Below are positions 34,966 to 43,763 of a DNA stretch of 45,699 bases, piece by piece (position 1 is the stretch's first letter; every line of letters begins with the position of its first letter). Below the pieces are notes generated by a model, which had not been told where the DNA came from, did no database searches, and saw only the letters and a program-made list of their open reading frames with translations. Source of the DNA: Alphaproteobacteria bacterium (lineage in GTDB: Bacteria; Pseudomonadota; Alphaproteobacteria; Rhizobiales; Hyphomicrobiaceae); the NCBI GenBank assembly GCA_018830445.1, contig JAHJSN010000187.1, forward strand, positions 1 through 45,699. The letters are read 5' to 3'. Made by a program: the position numbers and the translations under genes.

Positions 34966-37179
34966 TCACACCGATGCGAACGGCAGGGCGCGTACGCGCT
35001 TGCCGGTGAGCTTCGCCCAGGCGTTGGCAACCGCCGGCCCGATCGGCGGAACGCCAGGTTCGCCGACGCCGGTGGGGGCTTCGGCGGACTTGACAATCGT
35101 CACCTCGACCTCGGGCATCTCGTTGATGCGCAGCGAGCGGTAGGTGTCGAAGTTGGACTGGACGACGCGGCCCTTGTCGAGCGTCAGGCCGGCATAAAGG
35201 ATGTGGCCAAGGCCGTAGCCGACGCCGCCTTCCATCTGCGCGCGGATGATGTCGGGGTTGACGGCGACCCCGCAGTCGACCGCGACCCAGACCTTGTGTA
35301 CGCGCGGCACGGCCTCCTCCTCGCCGGTCGAGACTTCGGCGATTTCGGCAACGTAGGTGTTGAACGACTTATGCACCGCGATGCCGCGGGCGCGGCCTTC
35401 AGGCACGCTGGCACCCCAGTCGGCCAATTCGGCGACCGCTTTCAGGACGCCCGTGTAGCGAGGATGCCTGTCGCCCAAGAGCGCTAGGCGTGCCTGCAAC
35501 GGATCCTTGCCGGCAATCGCCAGCAATTCGTCAAGGAACGTTTCGGTCGAATACGCCGTGTGGGTATGTCCGACGGAACGCCACCACAGCGGCGGTATGG
35601 CGAGCTTCTTCTTGTGCACCGACACGCGAAGGTTCGGAATCGCGTAGGGGAGATCCCGGGCTCCCTCGATCATCGTCGGATCGATGCCGTCCTTCATCAT
35701 GGCTTCGAAGGGCGTGCCCTCCATGATCGACTGACCGACAAGGACGTGGTCCCAGGCGGCAATGTTGCCGTCAGCGTCGATCGAGCCCTTGAGCCGGTGG
35801 ACGTTCATGGGGCGATAGAAGCCGCCATGGATATCGTCCTCGCGGGTGAAGACCACCTTCACCGGGCGTTTGCGGCCGATGGCATCGACGGCGGTGGCGG
35901 CTTCGGAGGCGACATCGCAGATCGGCGTTGCACGGCGGCCGAAACTTCCACCGGCGAACAGCGTATGAAGCGAAACTTCTTCGGGACGCAATTTCAGGAT
36001 CTGCGCGACTGTGCCCTGGTCGAGGGTCTGCATTTGCGAACCGGCCCAAACGCGGGCGCTCGATTGGTCCGCCTCGATGAGGCAATCGAGCGGCTCCATC
36101 GGGGCGTGAGCGAGGTAGGGGAAGACGTACTCGGCTTCGATGGTCTTGCCGCCGGCGCCCAGCGCCTTTTCGGCATCGCCTGCCTCATCGACGACCTTGC
36201 CGACGGTCGCTGCGGTCTTCGAATAATCAGCGACGATTTCAGGAGTCGAGCGGGTTTCGGCGCCAGTTTCATCCCATTCGACTTGAAGCGCATCGCGGCC
36301 CTTCAAGGCGGCCCAGTAGTTTTCCGCATAGACCGCGACACCGCGCGGCAACATCTTGACGTCGACGACACCCTTCACTTTGCGGGTCTCGGTATCGTCG
36401 AAGCTGTTGGCCTTGGCGCCGAACAACGGCGGGCGGCGCAGGAGGACGGTGAGCATGCCCGGGCGAATCGCGTCCATGGTGAACTCGGCCTTGCCGGTCG
36501 ACTTGGCGCCACTGTCGAGCTTGGGGAGTTTGGTGCCGATCAGGACGAATTCCTTCGGGTCCTTGAGGAATGGTTCCGAAGGCGGGGTCAGCTTGGCGGC
36601 GGCCTCGGCGAATTCACCAAACGCACCGGTCTTGCCGGAAGGCTGGTGCGCGATGACGCCCTTCGAAACCGTGATGTCGTCGGCAGTGACACCCCAGGCG
36701 GCGGCGGCGGCTTCGACCAGCATGTGGCGGGCGGCGGCGCCGGCCTTGCGCATCTGCTCATAGGAGTTGGCAATCGCGTTGGAGCCGCCGGTTCCCTGAA
36801 TGCCGAACTGGAGATTCTTATAAAGGGCGGCATCGGCGGGGGCGGCCGCGGCACGCATCTGCGACCAGTCCGCGTCGAGTTCCTCGGCAACCAGCGTCGT
36901 CAGGCCGGTGAAGGGGCCCTGGCCGAATTCGATATGCTTGATGAGCACGGTGACGGTCGAATCCGGGGCGATCCGCACAAACGCATTGGGGGCGAACGTG
37001 CCTTTATCGCCGTCGCCCTTCATGGCGGCGCCGGCACCAGATTCGGCCTTGGCGGAAACCGGCAGTTGCAGGCCGAGGACGAGTCCGGCTCCTACTCCGC
37101 CGATACTTTTCAAGACGAAGCGGCGGCTCGGTTGTGGCGAAGTGGACGGGGTTGCATATTTGTCGAACAGGAATTGCAT
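34966..37179 (-). CDS. molybdopterin-binding subunit of a xanthine dehydrogenase-family oxidoreductase (IorB-like)
   Basis: The 737-residue catalytic subunit of a two-component molybdenum hydroxylase, like isoquinoline 1-oxidoreductase beta or a periplasmic aldehyde dehydrogenase. The N-terminus has a Tat signal (PSRRFVLKSIGG, Arg19-Arg20), so the enzyme is periplasmic. Molybdopterin-binding segments include FGQGPFTGLTTLVAEELD, FAGGSFGRRATP and PLWWRSVGHTHTAYSTE, and the C-terminal part has GVGEPGVPPIGPAVANA, where Glu is the usual catalytic base. It lies 15 bases after the iron-sulfur subunit gene. There is no FAD subunit, as usual for this type. The substrate is unknown. Confidence 0.92.
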   Translation of the reverse strand: MQFLFDKYATPSTSPQPSRRFVLKSIGGVGAGLVLGLQLPVSAKAESGAGAAMKGDGDKGTFAPNAFVRIAPDSTVTVLIKHIEFGQGPFTGLTTLVAEELDADWSQMRAAAAPADAALYKNLQFGIQGTGGSNAIANSYEQMRKAGAAARHMLVEAAAAAWGVTADDITVSKGVIAHQPSGKTGAFGEFAEAAAKLTPPSEPFLKDPKEFVLIGTKLPKLDSGAKSTGKAEFTMDAIRPGMLTVLLRRPPLFGAKANSFDDTETRKVKGVVDVKMLPRGVAVYAENYWAALKGRDALQVEWDETGAETRSTPEIVADYSKTAATVGKVVDEAGDAEKALGAGGKTIEAEYVFPYLAHAPMEPLDCLIEADQSSARVWAGSQMQTLDQGTVAQILKLRPEEVSLHTLFAGGSFGRRATPICDVASEAATAVDAIGRKRPVKVVFTREDDIHGGFYRPMNVHRLKGSIDADGNIAAWDHVLVGQSIMEGTPFEAMMKDGIDPTMIEGARDLPYAIPNLRVSVHKKKLAIPPLWWRSVGHTHTAYSTETFLDELLAIAGKDPLQARLALLGDRHPRYTGVLKAVAELADWGASVPEGRARGIAVHKSFNTYVAEIAEVSTGEEEAVPRVHKVWVAVDCGVAVNPDIIRAQMEGGVGYGLGHILYAGLTLDKGRVVQSNFDTYRSLRINEMPEVEVTIVKSAEAPTGVGEPGVPPIGPAVANAWAKLTGKRVRALPFASV

Positions 37180-37194
37180 GGGGGGCGCTCCGGG

Positions 37195-37659
37195 TCAGCC
37201 TTTGAGGGTCGAGGCGGCGGTATGAATCGCCTTGCGGATGCGAACGTAGGTGGCGCAACGGCAGATGTTGCCGGTCATGCCTGCGTCGATGTCGGCGTCG
37301 GTGGGCGCTGGGATCTGGCGCAGCAGGGCGACGGCGCTCATGATCTGGCCGGACTGGCAGTAGCCGCATTGGGGAACGTCGTGGGCGATCCATGCGTCCT
37401 GGATGGCCTTGGCTTCGGGGCCGGAAACCGCCTCGATGGTGACGATGTCGCTGCCGGCGGCGGCCTCGACCGGGGTGACGCAGGAGCGTTGCGGCTGGCC
37501 GTCGACGTGGACGGTGCAAGCGCCGCACTGGGCGACACCGCAGCCGAACTTGGTGCCGGTCAAGCCCAATTCTTCGCGCAGCACCCAGAGCAGGGGTCTA
37601 TCGGGGTCGACGTCGACCTGATGCTCTTTGCCGTTCACTTGAAGTGCGAATTTCGCCAT
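37195..37659 (-). CDS. [2Fe-2S] subunit of the molybdenum hydroxylase (IorA-like)
   Basis: A 154-residue electron-transfer subunit. The plant-type ferredoxin cluster is held by Cys40, Cys45, Cys48 and Cys60 ([10 protein letters not shown] and RSC); the second cluster by Cys98, Cys101, Cys133 and Cys135 ([10 protein letters not shown] and CRC). All eight are present. It has no signal of its own and would be carried out by the Tat signal of its partner. The ATG is preceded by GGAGG. It is the first gene of the pair. Confidence 0.94.
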   Translation of the reverse strand: MAKFALQVNGKEHQVDVDPDRPLLWVLREELGLTGTKFGCGVAQCGACTVHVDGQPQRSCVTPVEAAAGSDIVTIEAVSGPEAKAIQDAWIAHDVPQCGYCQSGQIMSAVALLRQIPAPTDADIDAGMTGNICRCATYVRIRKAIHTAASTLKG

Positions 37660-37848
37660 TGCGGACCTCCGGGCGTGGGGGATCAGGGACTGTGTGGCCG
37701 TCGTCGACCACAATCGTGGCATAACGGTGTAACGCGGTTAAGGCGAAATGGCTCCGCTCACGGGAACTTTAGTTGCCGGACGGACAGCATGGTGCACGGG
37801 GAGCGTGTCCCTAAGAACCGAACATTCAACTCCTGTCGCGCCATGGAT

Positions 37849-37867
37849 CCCGGGGACTACCCCCGGG
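37849..37867 (-). terminator. hairpin downstream of prfC
   Basis: CCCGGGG pairs with CCCCGGG around a short loop, about 80 bases beyond the prfC stop. No T-run follows on the minus strand, so it may only stabilise the transcript end. The rest of the 37660-37947 gap shows nothing recognisable. Confidence 0.35.
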
Positions 37868-37947
37868 TTGACACTGGGAGGCTCGACCCAGCGGGCAATG
37901 ACTTGGGCTAAACTTAACGCACCCTACCAACTCACTTGTCCTCCTGC

Positions 37948-39600
37948 TCACCCCGCGTTGACCGTCTTGATGTCGATGAACTCGATTTCGGGGTGGCGGT
38001 CGCGGGTGGTGGAGAGGTTGTAGATCGACGGCGCGAGATAGACGTAATCGCCGTCGAGGTCCTTGGCGATGTTGGCGCGGTAGCGGTCGGTGAATTTCTT
38101 CAGGGCCTTTTCATCCTCGCATCTGATCCAACGCACCGTGTCGCAGGGCGCCGGATCGTAGGCGGCATCGAGGCCGTATTCGTGCGTCAGGCGGTCGACG
38201 AGCACGTCGAGCTGGAGTGCGCCGATGACGCCGACGATCGGCTGGGTGCCATCGACGGGATTGAAGAGCTGCACGACGCCTTCTTCGGCCATCTCCTGGA
38301 GTGCGTCTTTCAGCTTCTTCGCCTTGATCGCATCCTCGAGGCGGACGCGGCGGAGGATCTCGGGAGCGAAGTTGGGAATACCGAGGAAGGTGATGTCCTC
38401 GCCTTCGGTCAGCGCGTCGCCGATGCGCAGGAGGCCGCGGTTGGGGATGCCGACGACGTCACCGGCGTAGGCTTCCTCGGCCAGAGAACGATCCTGCGCA
38501 AAAAAGAACTGCGGCGCGCTCAGCGCCATGGTCTTGCCGGTGCGCGGAACCTTGACCTTCATGCCGCGCGTCAGCTTGCCCGAACACACGCGCATGAAGG
38601 CGATGCGGTCGCGGTGGTTGGGGTCCATGTTCGCCTGAATCTTGAAGACGATGCCGGTCATCTTCTGTTCCATCGCCTCGACGATGCGGGTCGAGGCCTT
38701 CTGCGCGCGCGGCGGCGGGGCATGGGCGACAAGCGCATCGAGCAGATCGCGGACGCCGAAGTTCTTCAAGGCGCTGCCGAAGAAGACCGGCGAAAGCGTG
38801 CCCTGGCGGAAGGCTTCGGCGTCAAACGAACCGGCGGCGTCTTCCAGCAGGGAGACTTCCTCGCGCCAGTTATCCAAATCGCTGCCTTCGAGGAGCGTGT
38901 CGAATATCGGGTCGTCCGGTCCAGTGACGGGGACGCCGCTCGGGTCCTCGTCGACGCGGCGCACGCGGCGGGCGGCCAGATCGTAGGTGCCGCGGAAACT
39001 CGCGCCCTTGCCGATCGGCCAGACCATCGGAGCCGTATCGAGGGCCAGCGTCTGTTCGACCTCGTGCAGGAGGTCGAGCGGCTCCTGCGCCTCGCGGTCC
39101 ATCTTGTTGACGAAGGTGATGATGGGGATGTCGCGCAGGCGGCAGATCTCGAACAGCTTCAAGGTGCGCGCCTCGATACCGCGCGCGGCGTCGATCACCA
39201 TGATCGCCGAATCGACTGCTGTCAGCGTGCGGTAGGTGTGGTCGGAGAAATCCTCGTGACCGGGCGTGTCGAGCAGGTTGAAGACGCTGCCGCCATATTC
39301 GAACGTCATTACCGACGTGACGACGGAAATGCCGCGCGACTTCTCGATCGCCATCCAGTCGGAGCGGGTCGAGCGGCGGTCCTTCTTGGCCTTGACTTGG
39401 CCGGCGAGCTGGATGGCGCCGCCGAACAGCAGAAGCTTCTCGGTCAGCGTGGTCTTACCGGCGTCGGGGTGGGAAATGATCGCGAAGGTGCGGCGGCGGG
39501 CGATCTCGTAGCCGAGGTCGCCGGGCTTGCCCGCCGGCTTGGCGGATGCCGAAGCAACGCCCGCGGGGGCGGCTTTCGTCGGGGACAGTCCGTCCTGCAT
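37948..39600 (-). CDS. prfC: peptide chain release factor 3
   Basis: RF3 is a translational GTPase that removes RF1/RF2 from the ribosome after termination. The product is 550 residues, slightly longer than typical because of a ~20-residue Ala-rich N-terminus. G1 is SHPDAGKTT, the switch region has [16 protein letters not shown]3 is DTPGHEDFS and G4 is NKMD. The RF3 domains II and III and the C-terminal domain follow in order. No clear ribosome site precedes the ATG. Codons 20-106 are duplicated, with two base differences, 1217 bases upstream at 40500-40760. Confidence 0.96.
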   Translation of the reverse strand: MQDGLSPTKAAPAGVASASAKPAGKPGDLGYEIARRRTFAIISHPDAGKTTLTEKLLLFGGAIQLAGQVKAKKDRRSTRSDWMAIEKSRGISVVTSVMTFEYGGSVFNLLDTPGHEDFSDHTYRTLTAVDSAIMVIDAARGIEARTLKLFEICRLRDIPIITFVNKMDREAQEPLDLLHEVEQTLALDTAPMVWPIGKGASFRGTYDLAARRVRRVDEDPSGVPVTGPDDPIFDTLLEGSDLDNWREEVSLLEDAAGSFDAEAFRQGTLSPVFFGSALKNFGVRDLLDALVAHAPPPRAQKASTRIVEAMEQKMTGIVFKIQANMDPNHRDRIAFMRVCSGKLTRGMKVKVPRTGKTMALSAPQFFFAQDRSLAEEAYAGDVVGIPNRGLLRIGDALTEGEDITFLGIPNFAPEILRRVRLEDAIKAKKLKDALQEMAEEGVVQLFNPVDGTQPIVGVIGALQLDVLVDRLTHEYGLDAAYDPAPCDTVRWIRCEDEKALKKFTDRYRANIAKDLDGDYVYLAPSIYNLSTTRDRHPEIEFIDIKTVNAG

Positions 39601-39743
39601 GAAACTAGCTGGTTATCCGCGTAGTGGAAGTTGAGATCCGGCTTCTATCGCAACTGCGGAAAAAACGCGAGGGTATTAGCGCCCTTCAAAACCAGATGAA
39701 GCCATTCGGCTGGCGTGAATTCGCCGCGGCAGAACGATTCGAG

Positions 39744-39920
39744 CTAGCGTGGCGTCGCGCCTTAATTGACCTGTTGGTGCCGCACAGGAGTTGTCAATTG
39801 AGGCGCGCTGAACGCCACACTAAGCCATTGTTTTCGCTAGTGGCCTTTTGATTGTGTTCTGGATTCACAAACATTTGACGTCCTCCACCCGGGAATCAAA
39901 TGTTTGATCCAGAACACTAG
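39744..39920. repeat. Palindromic modules C (inverted), D remnant and B, copy 5
   Basis: The element begins CTAGCGTGGCGTCGCGCC: this is module C of copy 1 in inverse orientation, with the same spacer (CCATTGTTTTCG). It is followed by CTAGTGGCC, the end of module D, fused directly to module B (TTTTGATTGTGTTCTGG), which ends in CCAGAACACTAG. Compared with copy 1 most of D and all of A are missing. It lies between the prfC start and the pseudogene tract. Confidence 0.9.
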
Positions 39921-40117
39921 CGCTGACACGCTCACAAGGCGGGGAGGCCCACGCCATGGCTCCGTTGCTTATTCAGAGGTTCGCTGACTTATCGTCCGCG
40001 GCAGTCAACGCCGGGCAGTGAGGTGGTCCCGGTTGGTCGGACAGGTTTTCCGCTTGGATAAGTGGATCGTCTGCCGGGGTTAGGCCGCCAAGCGGATCGG
40101 CGGCGTTTCGTGGTGCC

Positions 40118-40499
40118 CGAAGTAGGCTTGACCGGGCACCAGTCCCCTTCGGCGCAGCCCGAGTTTATGGCGATCGCTGCGGCGCGCTGCGGGGCAATGA
40201 TGTTCGCCACGTCGGCCTTGATCTTCAGTCCCGCCGCGGTTTCGACGGTGCGGGTGGCGCGATCGACCTTGACCACCCGCTGGTTGTCGATGTCGTTGCT
40301 CAGATGAACGTCGATCATGCCGGGATAGTATGTTTCGAAGGCCTGCATCATCAGGGCCTGCTTGGCGAAGCTCGGTTTGGCGTCGACCAGCACGATCTTG
40401 GAGCGCCGCATATTCTGCTTGAGATAGTGCGCGACCCATGCAGGTCCGCTCATAGGGGCCCGGAGGACACCGGAACGGATTGGGTGGCGGCGCGATGAC
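40118..40499 (-). pseudogene. fccB: broken flavocytochrome c sulfide dehydrogenase flavoprotein fragment
   Basis: Two frames together give a piece of an FccB-like FAD-dependent oxidoreductase. The first (40446-40499) reads [18 protein letters not shown], the conserved FccB segment. A frameshift within the next five codons moves the match to another frame, with [19 protein letters not shown], then [20 protein letters not shown] and GDWCPVKP. The N-terminal nucleotide-binding part and the C-terminus are missing. The upstream end is fused in frame to a prfC fragment. The tract 39921-40117 holds no recognisable remainder. The call rests on remembered family motifs. Confidence 0.75.
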
Positions 40500-40760
40500 G
40501 ACGCTGCCGCCATATTCGAACGTCATTACCGACGTGACGACGGAAATGCCGCGCGACTTCTCGATCGCCATCCAGTCGGAGCGGGTCGAGCGGCGGTCCT
40601 TCTTGGCCTTGACCTGGCCGGCGAGCTGGATGGCGCCGCCGAACAGCAGAAGCTTCTCGGTCAGCGTGGTCTTACCGGCATCGGGGTGGGAAATGATCGC
40701 GAAGGTGCGGCGGCGGGCGATCTCGTAGCCGAGGTCGCCGGGCTTGCCCGCCGGCTTGGC
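40500..40760 (-). pseudogene. prfC: duplicated prfC fragment (codons 20-106)
   Basis: These 261 bases match 39283-39543 with only two differences (C for T and A for G). They encode RF3 residues [10 protein letters not shown] to FEYGGSV, including the intact P-loop, but lack the start codon. The fragment is in frame with the fccB-like piece that follows. A stop lies about 12 codons upstream. High identity points to a recent duplication. Confidence 0.92.
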
Positions 40761-41093
40761 ATTCAGTTGGCGCCGTGTTCCGAATTGGACAGATCAAGGA
40801 CAAGGGTCGTCAACGGCCGGTGTGAGATCGCCGATCGCGCCAGCGTGGCGCGCTTGAGGTGCGGAGGGGTGACGGCAGCTCAAGACTACGACCTTTATCG
40901 CGCTTGTTCTGTGCGTCCAGCCGGTCAATTCATGACACAAGGATGGGAGGGGGCTGTCACACTCGGGGCGCACGAACGATTGATTCCATATGAAGCTGAG
41001 ATTTCCTTTCGGTCGCGGCGCGCATCCAGCCCTTGCTCGCAATTCGCAATTCCGCCCCACGTGGGCAAACGATCACTCAAGGGGGCAAAATCC
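40761..41093. other. intergenic tract upstream of pta
   Basis: This 333-base stretch between the prfC fragment and pta must hold the pta promoter. No gene, clear hairpin or known regulatory motif was recognised; the open frame running from the prfC fragment into pta is not supported by a start site. Confidence 0.5.
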
Positions 41094-42095
41094 ATGAATC
41101 CGCTCGACCGTATCCTCGCCCAGGCCAAGGGCAATGTCCGCCGGATCGCGATGTCGGAAGGCGAAGACCCCAGGATCGTGGAGGGGTCGCTTCGCGCCCA
41201 GCGCGACGGACTTGCCAGGATCACGTTGATTGGAAACGAGGCGGCCGTCGTCCGCCAGGTCCAGGAAAAAGGCGGGCAGCCCAGCGACGTGGGAATCGTC
41301 GATCCGAGCACCTCGCCCGATATCGCGCGCTATGCAGCGGCTTTCTACGAGTTGCGCAAGCACAAAGGCGTCGATCAAGACGCAGCGCGCGCGGCGATCC
41401 TCAATCCGCTCAACTTCGCGGCGATGATGGTGCGCCTCGGCGACGCCGACGGCACCATTGGCGGCGCGGTGGCAACGACTGCCGATACCGTTCGAGCGGC
41501 GCTACAGATTATCGGGCGGCAAGAGGGCGCCAGTATCGTGTCGAGCTTCTTCGTCATGATCCTGGATCAGCCGCATCATGTGAAGCAAGGAAGCTTCGTT
41601 TTCGCCGACTGTGCGCTGGTCGTCGATCCGACGCCTGAGGAGCTTGCGGACATCGCGATAGCCTCGGCGGACTCGTTTCGCGCACTGGTCGGTGAAGAGC
41701 CGCGGGTTGCGATGCTGTCGTTCTCGACAAGCGGTAGCGCGAAACATGATCGGGTCACAAAAGTGGCCGAAGCCACCGCGCGAGTGAGATCACTCAGGCC
41801 GGATCTGGCAATCGGCGGGGATCTGCAATTCGACGCGGCATTCGTTCCCAAGATCGGCACTGCGAAAGCGCCGACGTCGCCGGTGAAGGGCGATGCCAAC
41901 GTGTTCGTCTTTCCGAGCCTGGAAGCTGCCAACATCGGCTACAAGATCGCCGAGCGCATCGGCGGAGCAAGGGCGGTCGGTCCGGTCCTCCAGGGCTTGG
42001 CCAAACCGGCCAACGATCTGTCACGAGGCTGCAGCGTCGATGACGTGTATCAATTGATCGGGCTTACGGCGGCGCAGGCATCCAGCGCTCGTTGA
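41094..42095 (+). CDS. pta: phosphate acetyltransferase
   Basis: Pta interconverts acetyl-CoA and acetyl phosphate. The product is 333 residues, the short single-domain form without the N-terminal DRTGG region. The PTA_PTB fold is clear from RIAMSEGEDPRIVEGSLRA at the start, and the signature MLSFSTSGSAKHDRVTKVAEA near residue 205, with PVKGDANVFVFPSLEAANI close to the C-terminus. AAGGGGGC lies upstream of the ATG. No acetate kinase gene is in the window. It converges on rpe with a 15-base gap. Confidence 0.92.
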   Translation: MNPLDRILAQAKGNVRRIAMSEGEDPRIVEGSLRAQRDGLARITLIGNEAAVVRQVQEKGGQPSDVGIVDPSTSPDIARYAAAFYELRKHKGVDQDAARAAILNPLNFAAMMVRLGDADGTIGGAVATTADTVRAALQIIGRQEGASIVSSFFVMILDQPHHVKQGSFVFADCALVVDPTPEELADIAIASADSFRALVGEEPRVAMLSFSTSGSAKHDRVTKVAEATARVRSLRPDLAIGGDLQFDAAFVPKIGTAKAPTSPVKGDANVFVFPSLEAANIGYKIAERIGGARAVGPVLQGLAKPANDLSRGCSVDDVYQLIGLTAAQASSAR

Positions 42096-42110
42096 CCTGG
42101 GGCAAGCTGA

Positions 42111-42833
42111 TCAGGCTGCTGACTGGGAGCCCTGCCTTGCTGCCTGCGCCGCGTTGCGAATTTTGCGGATGTTGTCGCCATAGACATCCGGGTTCGCGAC
42201 GCTCCCGCCCTTGAAGACCGCGGAACCGGCGACAAACACGTCGGCACCGGCAGCGGCCGCAAGGGGGACGGTTTCGGGCGTGACGCCGCCGTCGACCTCG
42301 ATATGAACCGGCCGGTCGCCGATCATCTCGCGAAGACGGGCAACCTTGGCCACCATGGCGGGAATGAAGCTCTGGCCGCCGAACCCGGGATTGACGGTCA
42401 TGACACAGACCAGATCGACCCGGTCGAGAACGTGGCCGATCGATTCTGCGGGAGTTGCCGGATTGAGCGCAACGCCGGCGCGGCAGCCCGCGGCGCGGAT
42501 CGCCTGAAGCGTGCGGTCGAGATGGGGGCCGGCTTCGACGTGGGCGGTCAGGATGTCGGCGCCAGCTTGCGCGAAAGCTTCGATAAACGGGTCGACGGGC
42601 GCGATCATGAGATGCACATCCATCAGGGTCCCGACGTGCGGACGGATGGCCTTGCAGGTCTGCGGACCAAAGGTGATGTTCGGCACGAAATGCCCATCCA
42701 TCACATCGACGTGGACCCAATCGCAGCCCTGCTTTTCGATTGCCTGGATTTCAGCACCGAAGTTGGCGAAGTCCGCTGAAAGTATCGAAGGGGCAATCTT
42801 GATGTCACGGGCGAATTCTTCACCGGCGAACAT
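42111..42833 (-). CDS. rpe: ribulose-phosphate 3-epimerase
   Basis: Rpe interconverts ribulose 5-phosphate and xylulose 5-phosphate in the pentose phosphate and Calvin pathways. The 240-residue TIM barrel has IAPSILSADFANFG at the N-terminus, the catalytic Asp and metal His in HVDVMDGHFVPNITFG, LMDVHLMI, MTVNPGFGGQSF and VDGGV, all characteristic. GAGGAG precedes the ATG. A ten-residue extension precedes the usual start. Confidence 0.96.
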   Translation of the reverse strand: MFAGEEFARDIKIAPSILSADFANFGAEIQAIEKQGCDWVHVDVMDGHFVPNITFGPQTCKAIRPHVGTLMDVHLMIAPVDPFIEAFAQAGADILTAHVEAGPHLDRTLQAIRAAGCRAGVALNPATPAESIGHVLDRVDLVCVMTVNPGFGGQSFIPAMVAKVARLREMIGDRPVHIEVDGGVTPETVPLAAAAGADVFVAGSAVFKGGSVANPDVYGDNIRKIRNAAQAARQGSQSAA

Positions 42834-43247
42834 TGCGGTTCTCCTCGAAAGTTCGTGTTGTCGTGGCCGGCAATTCTGCCCCCGTACCTGAGCATCACGA
42901 ACGACGTTGCCTCATCGACGTTGCGCCTGGCTCATAGTTTCAACAGCAAGGCAATCGGATCGACCTCTCCTGCCTATATTGGCGGCCGGGCAATCGCAGC
43001 CAAGTCGGTGCTCATCATCAATCTCGGACCGATTGCAAGGGGCAAACCGATCAGTGGTCGGAGAGCTCCTGACACTTCGCAGCCGCTGCGAGGAGACCCC
43101 ACCCTACTTTTTGGCAAATCGGTTGGTTAACCGGAACTGCCAATTGTGCCGCATTCATCGTTAACACTCGTAATTCAGGCCGGATACGCAATAATCGTTT
43201 GTCAGACCGCGCTTGAGTGCATAAAAACTGAACGGTGATATGAGGGG
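42834..43247. other. intergenic tract
   Basis: About 410 bases between rpe and the terminal gene group. It should carry the rpe promoter and possibly one for the downstream genes. GGTTAACC and CGTTAACA occur near 43125-43165 but not as a clear paired site. No gene was recognised. Confidence 0.5.
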
Positions 43248-43763
43248 GTGGCCACTACCGATTTTTCACAGGTACGGCCATGGGTTATGGTTCACTCAAC
43301 CTTTTTCCACGGTGGTGGGCGCGCGCCCGGTGCGGCCACACGAGGTAGAGTTGCTATTGCCGATATAGACGGTGCGCTTTGTATGAGTTTAGGTCACACC
43401 GCTTTCGAGACCGGATTTGCCTTGGCGACGGCGCCCAAAGGCAGACGAATGTTTGGTGTCTCCACTATCGTGGCCGCCCCAAGGGCAACCGCATCAAGCG
43501 ATCGGGCCGGCCATGGACTGCATCAGCGAACTTTCTCGCCATATGTCCGCCACAACGATGACTGGAAAATTCAACACTGCCCGGTCGATGCCGCGCACGG
43601 GGAAGGTCGCGTTCGCGGAGGGCGACCGAAAGATCACATTCCAAGGCAAGGATGCTGCGTGAACCAGCAATTGGTGGCCGCCTCGTTCATCAATCGTGAC
43701 GACGTTGAGGATTGCTTCGCGCGGGACAGAAACCAGACTGATGAGTTCGAGGACCGGCTGTGA
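43248..43763 (+). CDS. uncertain ORF upstream of the Sel1-repeat gene
   Basis: A 171-codon frame starting at GTG after GATATGAGGGG. No family was recognised, no membrane span is seen and the composition is not clearly protein-like. Its stop overlaps the next gene's start as GTGA, the classic coupling arrangement, which is the main reason for listing it. A minus-strand frame over 43494-43763 (start MSQPVLELISLV) is also open and looks equally protein-like. At most one of them is real. Confidence 0.3.
   Translation: MATTDFSQVRPWVMVHSTFFHGGGRAPGAATRGRVAIADIDGALCMSLGHTAFETGFALATAPKGRRMFGVSTIVAAPRATASSDRAGHGLHQRTFSPYVRHNDDWKIQHCPVDAAHGEGRVRGGRPKDHIPRQGCCVNQQLVAASFINRDDVEDCFARDRNQTDEFEDRL

Noticed and set aside
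1-39920. CRISPR array as explanation for the repeated hairpins
   Set aside because: Copies are dispersed, have no regular spacers, and no cas gene is present.
40686-41093. 136-codon N-terminal extension of pta reaching into the prfC fragment
   Set aside because: Pta homology begins at the ATG at 41094, which has AAGGGGGC upstream. The extension comes from an antisense frame of the prfC copy.
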